DNA of 64,000 nucleotides. It comes from Chara braunii (taxonomy: Eukaryota > Streptophyta > Charophyceae > Charales > Characeae). The notes beneath the pieces were generated by a model. The model searched no databases. It saw nothing but the letters and a program-made list of their open reading frames with translations, and was not told the origin of the DNA. Below are positions 1 through 9,138 of the stretch, one piece after another (position 1 is the first letter of the stretch; each line of letters starts with the position of its first letter). The DNA lies in contig BFEA01000057.1 of assembly GCA_003427395.1 (NCBI GenBank), positions 2,753,179-2,817,178 on the forward strand. The letters are read 5' to 3'. Both the position numbers and the translations under genes were made by a program.

Positions 1-487
1 GGACTGTAGCAGCTACGACCTGGCCTTTCAGGACTGTAGCTTGGACTTTCGGGACTGTAGCAGCTACGACTTCTAGAACTTGCTAAGATATCTGCTTGAC
101 AGGTCTACAGATCGAACCCCTACATCCTACAGACCCTACGACAACTACCAATTGTTACGATTACGCAGGTCACGGGTTTAACTCTCGAGGTTGACACAGG
201 TAATATACACAGGTAAGGTAAAGTCTAGGGATCGAGCCCTGGGATCTGCATTCGCTACTGCTAGCAGGGGAATACCGTTTCACTTATCTAGGCGATTCTT
301 CCCACCCACCCTCCCCACCTATGTTGTTGCCCCCTCTGGCCTTACCTTCTCTATCTATCTCCGGGTACCCCCTGCGACGACATTGTTGAGTTGCCACGTG
401 AGCAGGCCACGTCAGCCGACAGAGCAGGAATACCACGTGAGCAGGCACCCGGGCTGGTATATGCTGTTGCGGTCACATACAGCCGTC
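1..487. other. 5' leader/flank of element A, unassigned
   Basis: No convincing coding sequence. A short repeat beginning GGACTGTAGCAGCTACGAC occurs at 1-19 and again at 52-70, with a partial copy at 31-40. I searched for the end of a 5' LTR and for a TGGTATCAGAG-type primer-binding site before the gag start at 488 and found neither. The 5' LTR of the element therefore lies left of the window or is lost. Confidence 0.4.
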
Positions 488-1980
488 ATGGACCAGAAGT
501 CTGGAGAAGCAGAGGAGGCCTATCAGGCCCGGATGCTGGCTTGGAGTACCGAAACAAAGAAACGGGCGGATGACGTAGCAGCAGCAGCGAAGAAAAAGGC
601 AGAGGATGCCGAGCGGGCACGTCTGCTGGCACTTGAACAACAGCGCCAGCATGACGAGGTAGCAGTGCCGATGAAGAAAGAAACCAACGTCGTGAGAAGA
701 TATTTAGCGGAGAGCAGACTTTGCTCACCATGGCAGCGGCATGGCGGAAAGAGGCCGAGAATGGCAAGTTGGAGGATTGCGAAAACAAGATCGCTCTCCT
801 CCTCTCGCATCTCACAGACCTCCTGGCAACCTGCATTACACAGCAGAAGGATATCCACAACCTCGACGACTCGCTAGCTCAAGTACAAGGCCGACTTCAG
901 CTGCTGGAGCAGCGACCTGTCGCCGCCCCCAATGCAAGCTCTTCCAATAACTCCGATCGCCTCGAAACGTTGGAGATGGACGTCGGCTCCCTCAAAGACG
1001 GCGTGCAGTTACAGCAGACCGCAACGCAACAGTTGCAATAGTGGATTTGTACTACCGCCAATGTCTCAAGTTCGGAACCGCGCGAAACAGCTCCAAAGTT
1101 TGACGGGCAGAAGATCTTCTGCGACTCGACGAAGACAGATCCGGTTCCATGGTTCCGCAAGTTCGAGCTCACGCTGCAGCTACACAACGTCAAAGAACAC
1201 AAGCACCACGCATACTTGTACTCTCGCTCAAGGGGCGCATGCCAGGCTTAGTTGGACAACCTCTTGTCCAAGTACGGAGTGGTAGCTAACGACTTGCGCA
1301 CCAAGATCAGTTGGGATGATCTAAAGGCGGCGTGGCACAGGCGGTTCCAAGTTAAGCCGCCCGAGATCAAGGCTATGGACAAGCTCATGGTCTTCGAGCA
1401 AGGCACGCTGCCGATTACTGACTGGATCACTGAGTACCAACGCTTGACGTCAGTCCCAGACATCCAGATGGGCTTCAAAGCCATCCGCCACTATTTCATC
1501 TCAAGGTCATGTCCGACATTAAGCAATGCCCTGACTCACGTGGAGGACACCTTGACAACGACGGCGAAACTTTTTGACAAGGCCGCGCAGATCATCATTA
1601 CAAACAAGGAGGCGAAGAATCTGCATTCGTCTGCGGCAGGCCCGAGCAGGTACCAGCATCGGCCAAGAGTGGTCGTGGTTGCGGCGGCAACACCGTTTGA
1701 CCAAACCAGCGAGGCTGTGTCTGCCAGTGAAGGGGACAGACTCGCAGCCGCCCGAGAAGGTGGCCGCTCCGGCAGAGGCCGAGGACGCGGCAAGACGAAG
1801 ACACACACCGCATCTAGCCCCGGGCCTAGCGCAACAACTCCAGCCCCTTGGTCCCAATATGGCATCTCCGAGCAAGCCTTCAAGGCGCGCACGAGATTCC
1901 ACTATTGCCTATGGTGCAACAGTGATCTTCATCAGACACCGGTCTGCCCATTGAAAGGCAAGGGCAAAAAGGGAAACTGA
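488..1980 (+). pseudogene. gag: Gag polyprotein of element A (broken)
   Basis: Structural capsid and nucleocapsid protein of a gypsy element. The first ATG of the likely protein (488) opens a charged, helical, Lys/Ala/Glu-rich region. The frame changes near 700-720 and then runs in one frame to 1980. It holds a Retrotrans_gag-type core (about 1080-1620; a motif like W-F-R-K-F-E-L and later W-H-R-R-F). After an RG-rich linker (about 1755-1800) comes a zinc knuckle at about 1903-1950 with spacing CX2CX4HX4C (YCLWCNSDLHQTPVC). In-frame TAG stops at 1039-1041 and 1249-1251 break it. The natural end is the TGA at 1978-1980, immediately after the heptamer GGGAAAC. Confidence 0.8.
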
Positions 1981-2012
1981 GCACCGCCGAGAGTGACTCG
2001 ACAACACTCTCG
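1971..2012 (+). promoter_or_regulatory. Candidate -1 programmed ribosomal frameshift site, gag to pol
   Basis: The heptamer GGGAAAC (1971-1977) lies in the register X XXY YYZ relative to the gag frame (codons GGA AAC) and is followed at once by the gag stop TGA (1978-1980). A shift of -1 enters the pol frame, which reads openly from CTG at 1977 to the TAG at 2247. A perfect 8-bp stem (CGAGAGTG 1988-1995 with CACTCTCG 2005-2012, 9-nt loop) begins 10 nt after the heptamer. GGGAAAC is a known slippery sequence in retroviruses. The 10-nt spacer is slightly longer than the usual 5-9 nt. Confidence 0.7.
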
Positions 2013-5000
2013 ACACCTCCGGAACCGGTTTCTTCGCGAGTAACCGACCTTCATTCCGAGGCGCACGCGGAAGTCGATAGTCCTCCTTTTCTACTTTCTT
2101 TTGAGGACTATGCTGCCCGACTCGTTCCTACGCTGGGTACTCAAGCTCAAGGACAAGAAGTGTGTGCGGTTTCTTCTCCGTCCGGCAGCGGCGACATATC
2201 GTCTTCAAGTGGTTCTTCACGGGAATCGACGCGCGAGTTCAACATATAGGTATTGGACCCGCTCATGTCGGAGGACTTTGCATGGCGTCCTCTCCCGACC
2301 ACGGGCCGTCTGCCGAAACTGCAATGCGCAGCACTATGCGCTCATCTCCACACTTACTTATCCTTCTATGCACCACCAACTTCGTCGATGGATGACGAAG
2401 TCGTGGTGGGAGACATCCTTGCGTATACTACCAAGGTGGCCCGCGAGTTTCGCACGCAGCGGTACGATGACAACAACTCACCGCTCATGTATGTCCGCAT
2501 TCAAGTTGGGCAAGCGTCCTGCAACGCTTTGCTGGATAGCGGCGCGTCTTGAAATTTCATGAGCCAATCCTATATGCAAAGGGCTGGCCTTGGCGCACAA
2601 GTTCGGAGGAAGACAAACCCGACGACTATCAAGTTGGCGGATGGAAAAACTCAGCAACTTCTCGACCGTTACATCGAGGCCGTACCGGTCTATTTTGCAC
2701 CTCATGCATGCGAACCGGTGACATTCGATATTCTCGACACGGACTTCGACATCATTCTGGGAATGCCTTGGCTTGGAAGTGCGGATCACACGGTCAACTT
2801 CCACCGGCGGACTCTTAGCGTTCGCGACGCCTTCGGCGGGGAAGTGGCGTGTACTATTCCTCTACNGCACCCTTCGATTCGGTGCCAAGTGGTGACGGCC
2901 AAATCATTCAGGGCGACTTGCGCTTACAAGCAGCCCGATGAGATCGGCCTATGTTTCCTACGGACCGTCGCGGTAGCCGACTCTTCATCCACGGACTTGT
3001 CTTCGGACCCCCGGGTGGTGCGGTTGCCGGACGAGTTCGCCGACATCTTCGAGTCACCTACCGGTGTGGTGCCAGATCGGCCGATCTCTCACGAGATCAT
3101 TCTTGAGGCCAATTTCGTGCCGGCGAAAGGTTGCATCTATCGCATGAGCGAGGAGGAGCTTGAGCTCCTCCGCGCACAACTCGACGATTTGTTGGCCAAG
3201 GGCTGGATCCGCCCTAGCAGCTCCCCATATGGAGCACCGGTTCTCTTCGTCCGGAAGAAGAACAAGGATCTACGATTGTGTATCGACTACCGCAAACTCA
3301 ACCCGCAAACCGTCAAGAATGCGGGGCTTCTTCCTCGCATCGACGATCTTCTTGAGCGACTGGGCGGCGCAAAGTATTTTTCTAAGTTGGATTTGAAATC
3401 GGGATATCATCAAATCTCGATCCGGCCAAACGATCTCTACAAGTCCGCGTTCAAGACGCGGTACGGGCATTTTGAGTGGGTGGTCATGCCTTTTGAACTC
3501 ACCAACGCCCCGACGACCTTTCAAGAGGCAATGACCAATGAGTTCCATGCAATGTTGGACCGGTTCGTGCTGGTCTACTTAGACGATATTCTCGTCTATA
3601 GCCGGTCATTGGAGGATCATCTTGAGCATCTTCGACGAGTGTTGGAGACGCTCCGCCTCGCCAAGTACAAGGCCAACCGCGACAAGTGCGAATTTGTGCG
3701 GCAAGAGCTGGAATACTTGGGCCATTTTGTCACACCGGAGGGCATCAGTCCGCTATCGGACAAGATTCAAGCCATCCAAGAGTGGCCGGAGCCTCGAAAC
3801 GTCACAGATGTCCGCTCGTTCCTTGGTCTCGCCAGCTACTATCAACGTTTCATCAAAGGCTACTCGAAGATCGTGGCCCACTTGACCAAGCTTCAATGCG
3901 AGGATCGACCATTTGACTTCGGAGAGGAGGCGCGGGAATCATTCTTGGCTCTCAAAGCCGCGCTATTGTCTGCGGAGGTCTTGCGGATATACGACCCGCT
4001 TTTGCCTACGCGCGTCACTACGGATGCGTCAAGCTATGACATTGGTGCAGTCCTCGAGCAACATGATGGTGTGGACTGGCACCCGGTCGAGTATTTCAGC
4101 AAGAAAGTGCCCGTCGTGCATTCCATTGACGATGCACGCAAGAAGGAGCTCCTCGCCTTCGTCCACGCGCTCAAGTGGTGGCGGCACTTCCTCCTTGGTC
4201 GAAGCCAATTTCGATGGGTAACGGACAACAATCCGTTGGTCTTCTATAAGACCCAAGACACCGTCAACAGCACCATCGCTCGATGGATGACTTTCATCGA
4301 CCAGTTCGACTTCTTTCCCGATCACAGTCCCGGGAACTGTTTTTCGAAGGCTCTTTCACGGCGTCCAGATCATTGTACCACGGTCTACTCAACCTTCGAG
4401 ATTGACGATGACCTGCGGAACAGCTTCATCCGCGGCTACCAAGCCGACCCCGAGTTTCGCGACAAGTACGCGAATTGCTCCTCTCCTAATCCGACGCCTT
4501 CTCACTACCGGGTCCAAGAGGGGTACTTGCTTGTCCACACGCGGGGGCAGGACCTTCTTTGCGTACCGAGTGATCCTCACCTGCGTACATGGCTTCTTGG
4601 CGAGTTCCACGATGCTCCCGCCACCGGACACTTTGGAGTCAATCGCACGATTGGTCGACTTCGCCAGCGATTTTGGTGGCCCGGCCTTCTTGGCGACGTC
4701 ACGCGCTATTGCGAGTCATGAGAGGTTTGTCGACGCTGCAAATCCCGCAACCATTGTCCGTACGGCGAGTTACGACCATTACCAGTCCCATTGAGGCGAA
4801 GGGAAGCGATTGCCATGGACATTACCGGCCCGTTCCCCAAGCATAAGACCGGAGTGGATGGGATTCTCACGGTGGTCGACCGACTCACCAAGTTCGTCAT
4901 GTTCTTGCCTTGTCGCTATCATGCCAAGGCATCGGAGTTGGTCGAGGTTTTTTACGCCGGTTGGATTCGAACCAAGGGTTACCCCAAGGGGATCGTCTGC

Positions 5001-5949
5001 GACCGCGACACCCGGTTCATGTCCGATTTTTGGTTGGCGCTCATCAAGCAATGGGGCTCCTCTCTCAAGCCTAGTTCAGCTCGCCACCCTCAGACCGATG
5101 GCCAAACGGAGAGGGCGCACCAGACCGCACAGGTTCTCCTTCGCACTCTCATTCGTCCGGACCACAAGGACTGGGTTGAGCGGCTGCCGGATGTCGAGTT
5201 GGCCTACAACTCTTCCATCCACCCGGCTATCGGGATATCGCCTTTCGAGTTCGAGCACGGCTCGCCGATCACTTCACCGTTGGACACTATTACTCCACGA
5301 ACGGTCGAGAGCGACGACCATCGTCTTTTCTTATGTCGGATGCAAGAGCTTCTTGTCAAGGCACACGACCAGATGGCTAAGACGCAGCAGCGCATGAGCC
5401 AGCAGGCCAATCGCCAGCGTCTTCCTTGCCCATTCGGCGCCGGAGACCTCGTGTGGGTTTTTACAGCGGAATTCAGCCTTGAACAAGACATCTCTCGCAA
5501 GTTCCCTCCCGAAATGGATGGGGCCTTGGCCGATCGTGGCACCCGAGGGACCTTCCTTCACGATTCAGGTGCCCGGCCACTTGCCCGTCTACCCAGTCTT
5601 TCATTGCTCCAGATTGGCTCTTTACACGCCAGCGGAACATGACGATTTTCGCGGGAGACGTTCGCAAGACCCACCCTCCATGGATGGTTTTCAGGAGGTT
5701 GGCGAAATCATCTCCCAGCGACGCTATGGCAACAGGCCAACCGAGTATTTAGTGCATTTTGCCTACTGCACATACGGAGCTGACCGTTGGTTGACCCGTG
5801 CGGAACTTCAAGCAACAGCTCCAGACGTTCTCGCATGCTACGAACACAAGATGCAAGGCAAGCCGGTTTCTTCGGCTCCACGTCACGCCCGCGTCCAAGT
5901 TCCACCTTCAGATCGTCGGCTTCGCCCTCGCCCCGACTTTACTTCATAA
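1977..5949 (+). pseudogene. pol: Pol polyprotein of element A: protease, RT, RNase H, integrase, chromodomain (broken)
   Basis: Reads in the -1 frame relative to gag. An aspartic protease has DSGA at 2535-2546 and an ILG flap partner near 2754. The reverse transcriptase spans about 3110-3770: LDLKSGYHQ near 3388, active-site YLDD at 3575-3586. RNase H follows (about 4015-4400; TTDAS near 4018). The integrase zinc finger is at about 4605-4760. The catalytic triad is Asp 4818, Asp 5001 and Glu 5109, the last two 35 residues apart as in the DDE family. A frameshift near 5490-5530 moves the GPY/F region and the chromodomain (about 5690-5840, QEVGEII to ACYE) into another frame. Stops: TAG 2247, TGA 2550 (one codon after DSGAS) and TGA 4719 (in the zinc finger). 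An N at 2866 sits inside the ORF. Confidence 0.88.
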
Positions 5950-5960
5950 GGAGGGGGGGG

Positions 5961-7010
5961 TGTTACATGCTGCGCCTGCACACGAGGGCCATTTTCCAGG
6001 CCTTGCGTCCCTCAGGCTGAAAGCCTGAAATTCAGGCTTAAAGCCTGAAAACCAAGGCCTACAGGCCCTGTGACTGTTCAGCCCGAAAGCCTGAAAACAA
6101 GGGCCTACAGTCCCTGTGTCGTTTCAGACTAAAAATGGCAACAGCCTTTTTAGCCTGAAACGAAGGGCCATTTTCGGTCGTGCATCAGAACTACCGGCCC
6201 TGAAACTCAGGCACCGAACCAGGGTTTCGGGAACAGGCTATTCTTAGCCTGTTCCCACGCCAGCCTCAAGCAACTGCAGCACCAGCCCCTGGCACACTTT
6301 GGCATTCGCAAGAGCAGCCTCCTCGGCCTGGCTCGCCCTTCAGGCAGACCGAGGTTCACGGGCAGGCAGGAGGCAGTTGTAGTCTTCAGGATTCCGCAGC
6401 AGCACTCTGGAGGGAGCGCTGCAGGGTGGTAGTAGCGTTAGCTTTTAGTCTTCAGCGCTGGGCACAGTAGGTAGTTGTAGTCTCCAGCGCTGGGCGCCAT
6501 AGCTAGGATAGCACTAGAGAGAGAGAGAGAGATTGAGCGGAGGGCAGGGGTACTTACCTGCAGCGCCGTTGCTCCAGCTTCGTCTTCGAGGTACCTGCAG
6601 CACAGCGCCAACATCACAGGTTAGTATTTGGCACGTAACAGAGAGAGAGAGTTCTTCTTCTTCCTCTTCTCAGTCCACCATCTCCTTCTCCCCCCCTCTC
6701 ATCATCTGACTTCACTGCATCTGCAGACTACGAGAGAAGAGAGAAAGAGCTTGGTGACATCGGATCCAAACTCGACTTTTGGACTTCAGACATTGCAACG
6801 AGGGATTATTTGGGACTTGTGACAAAGACTTGGTGTTGACGACATTCCGATCTCTCTCCCTCCTTTCGTCTGATTCCCTCCTCTTCGTCTGTGTATGTCT
6901 GGACCTGGCGCTTTCTTCCTGTGTACAGCGCCAGGCTCCTTCACACCTGGCGATGGATACGATGTATGTTTGGTCTGCGTTCAAACATTGATTGGGCTAG
7001 TCATTAGCAT
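5961..7010 (+). repeat. 3' LTR of element A (start certain, end uncertain)
   Basis: It starts TGTTACATGC directly after the purine tract. Near its start are internal repeats built on GCCTGAAA/TTCAGGC, including the perfect palindrome GCCTGAAATTCAGGC near 6019-6033, and two tandem units of about 57 bp containing GGCCTACAG. Later come two copies of a GTAGTTGTAGTCT(T/C)CAGCGCTGGGC motif (about 6420-6500) and short GA runs. No coding sequence is supported here. The right border was not located. Confidence 0.55.
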
Positions 7011-7181
7011 TCTAGCATTCTGCTTCGCTATCTGATACTATGTGAATGAGGTCAGTCCTGGTCAGGTCAGGCTTTGTATCTAAGTCTTCCCTGCGCTATT
7101 CAGCACCATTTTGTATGTATTAGAATGCACATTGCTTGTTGACATTCTACTTGCACTGCATTGTCCATTCAGTCCTTTTTA
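7011..7181. other. Spacer between LTR and hAT transposase, nothing recognised
   Basis: AT-rich sequence with no ORF of interest. I looked here for a hAT terminal inverted repeat (CAGNG-type end) paired with one beyond 9060 and for an 8-bp target duplication, and could not identify either. Confidence 0.3.
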
Positions 7182-8939
7182 TCACATTGCGGATCCTCGG
7201 TTTTCTATGTACATCGCCCAACTGGGCATATAACAGCGCATCATCCTGCATCGATCAACGACGACTCTCATTATGTCCTCTTGCTGCTCCACCGTAAGGC
7301 CACCAATGCTCCTCAAGCGGCCGTGAAGCATCTCATCAAAACCCCACAACTGTGAGGGCGCCAAACCATCACTATCCATCCTTCTTAGGAGCTCGTTCAC
7401 CGGCCTCATAACCTTTACAATCCGCTCCACTTCTTCCCACCACTCATTTGACCTAACGGTCAGATAGATCCTGTCAGCCTTTTTTCTTAACTTCCTTGTG
7501 CTCCAGTGGATTTCCCTCCACCCTTTGTCCATCATTTCATCAAGGACCCACTGCCTATCATGCAACCGCTCCAACATTTGGTACGTCGATGCGAAACGGA
7601 CCTCCGTTGGCATGATGAGTGCCTTTGTCTCCTCTAGCGAGCACCTCGCATAAAGGGCAACTGTACGATGGTGGTCCTTGATGAACCTCACCATCATTTT
7701 CGCCCTCTTCACATGCTTCGCCACCCATTGCAGATTTGCAATCCCTTTCATCAGCAGACTGAGAGTGTGCGCAGCGCGAGGCAGCCATGAAATTTTAGCA
7801 ATGTTTGGATCACTCCGCCTCGCTAGAATCCGGGCAGCCCGCTTGTTAACTCCAGCGTTGTCGGTGCAGATCGCGTTGACTCTGTGCACCCCAATTTCTC
7901 TGATGACCTCTTCCCACAATTTTGCAATTGCTGTGGCGGTCGCTTTCCTGTGCTGCGTGTCCACCACCCTGAGAAGAACAGCCCCACCTTCCCCTGCGCC
8001 AATGAAGTTGATCACGGGCCTCCACTTCCTGTCCGTTGTCCCGTCGGTGATCAGCGTGCATCCACTGATGTCCCATTTATCAATGATTGGCTGCACTGCT
8101 TTCTGCACTTGGCCGTAGACCAGGTTCAGAACCACTGCCAGGATGGTCTTTGAAGATGGCATGTCCAGAACTGCCTTTGTGGCTCCGAGCTCCATGTACA
8201 GGTTGTGCAATGCCCGTGTCTCATCGACTCGCAAGAAGTTGAAGGGGACTCTCGATCGAAACAATGCCCTCCCCCACTGCGCGTCCAATCTCGTTTGTGC
8301 GGTGTTTTCCGCCCACCGCCGGATCGAGACTTGCCTTGAAAGCTTTGCTGGAGTGGATGAGCCTTCGCCGGACTTTCCCACCGGTGCAGACGCTTGTCCG
8401 TTGTCTGTTGCGTCCAACACGGTCCCTTGACGTGCCTCTTGCACTGCACTCGACTCTCTCCTTGGCGCTGGTGGCGAACGAAGATGCTCCTCCAACTCAG
8501 CAATCTCATCTTCGTCTCCTCCAGCAGGCTCCATTCCAGTGTCCTCCACGATTCCTTTTTGTGTCTTGTACTGAAACAGCATCTTCGTGGAGGCCTCCCC
8601 GACTATATTTGCCCCTTGCAAAGCGAGCTCGTGCAATATCTCGCCAATGCGGTACGGGCATGGCTTCCCCTTCTTCAAGAAGCAATCCATCGCCGGATTC
8701 TTCCATGCAGTAAACTGCTTGTTGCACAGTCTGCATCGAACCCAGTACTGGTCGTAGCCCTTCGCCTCGGCCGGCTGCCCCCTCTCTATCCATCGGTAAA
8801 CGAGGGATTCATTCTGCAGTTCCCTTTGCTTCTCCTCCGTTTGTGGTTCAAAAGGGGGCTGAATGGGCGGTGCACTACTCTTGGCCTTTGCCCCCTTTCC
8901 CTTCTCAGCCCGGCCATTTGCACGACTAGACGATGCCAT
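7182..8939 (-). CDS. hAT-family transposase with BED-like finger and DUF659 domain, C-terminally truncated
   Basis: 585 codons from the ATG at 8939, chosen because it precedes MASSSRAN; the 40 in-frame codons upstream are only translated GAA repeat. Residues 48-110 form a BED-like zinc finger (CRLC at 69-72, then Cys/His-containing KPCPYRIGEILHELAL). About 230-385 match the DUF659 region of plant hAT proteins, with the acidic residues of ITDG (D299) and CTDNAG (D360) and the RAAHTLSLLMKGI segment after it. The protein stops at 7182 without the C-terminal hATC dimerisation domain expected in full-length hAT transposases. It is therefore probably a fossil, or a domesticated or truncated copy. 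The long open frame with no internal stop is notable among the broken elements around it. Confidence 0.75.
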   Translation of the reverse strand: MASSSRANGRAEKGKGAKAKSSAPPIQPPFEPQTEEKQRELQNESLVYRWIERGQPAEAKGYDQYWVRCRLCNKQFTAWKNPAMDCFLKKGKPCPYRIGEILHELALQGANIVGEASTKMLFQYKTQKGIVEDTGMEPAGGDEDEIAELEEHLRSPPAPRRESSAVQEARQGTVLDATDNGQASAPVGKSGEGSSTPAKLSRQVSIRRWAENTAQTRLDAQWGRALFRSRVPFNFLRVDETRALHNLYMELGATKAVLDMPSSKTILAVVLNLVYGQVQKAVQPIIDKWDISGCTLITDGTTDRKWRPVINFIGAGEGGAVLLRVVDTQHRKATATAIAKLWEEVIREIGVHRVNAICTDNAGVNKRAARILARRSDPNIAKISWLPRAAHTLSLLMKGIANLQWVAKHVKRAKMMVRFIKDHHRTVALYARCSLEETKALIMPTEVRFASTYQMLERLHDRQWVLDEMMDKGWREIHWSTRKLRKKADRIYLTVRSNEWWEEVERIVKVMRPVNELLRRMDSDGLAPSQLWGFDEMLHGRLRSIGGLTVEQQEDIMRVVVDRCRMMRCYMPSWAMYIENRGSAM

Positions 8940-9138
8940 GATGCAGGGAAGAAGAAGAAGAAGAAGAAGAACAAGAAGAAGAAGACGAAAACCAGAGCAG
9001 CAACGGGAAGTGGAGCTGCAGCGAAAAAACAAGCAAACAGAACCCCTAGTCAGCGACAATCGGTTGTGAGCAACTTAGCAGGTTCAAAAGGACAGAAAAA
9101 AAAAAAAAAAAAACAGACCGAGGGTCCGACGGCATGAT
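8940..9138. repeat. GAA microsatellite and repeat-like upstream flank of the hAT gene
   Basis: Directly upstream of the transposase ATG lies (GAA)n (8949-8990). A poly-A tract at 9097-9114 is followed by CAGACCGAGGGTCCGACG. The same order (A-run, CAGACAGAGGGCTCCGACG, GAA repeat) recurs at about 10390-10440, 12040-12100 and 12300-12360. The hAT upstream region and the satellite block to the right therefore share a repeat unit. Confidence 0.6.

Larger units (their letters stand above)
1..7010 (+). mobile_element. Chromovirus-type Ty3/gypsy retrotransposon (element A), decayed
   Basis: Order on the + strand: gag (488-1980), a -1 frameshift site, protease, reverse transcriptase, RNase H, integrase and chromodomain (to 5949), a purine tract (AAGGAGGGGGGGG, about 5948-5960), and an LTR starting TGTTACATGC at 5961. 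This order (RT before integrase) and the C-terminal chromodomain define a Ty3/gypsy chromovirus. The LTR start is clear from the adjacent polypurine tract, but its right end cannot be fixed because no second LTR is in the window; about 7010 is a guess. Several nonsense codons and frameshifts make the copy non-autonomous. Confidence 0.85.

Noticed and set aside
1-487. 5' LTR of element A
   Set aside because: No match to the 3' LTR beginning at 5961 and no primer-binding site before gag.
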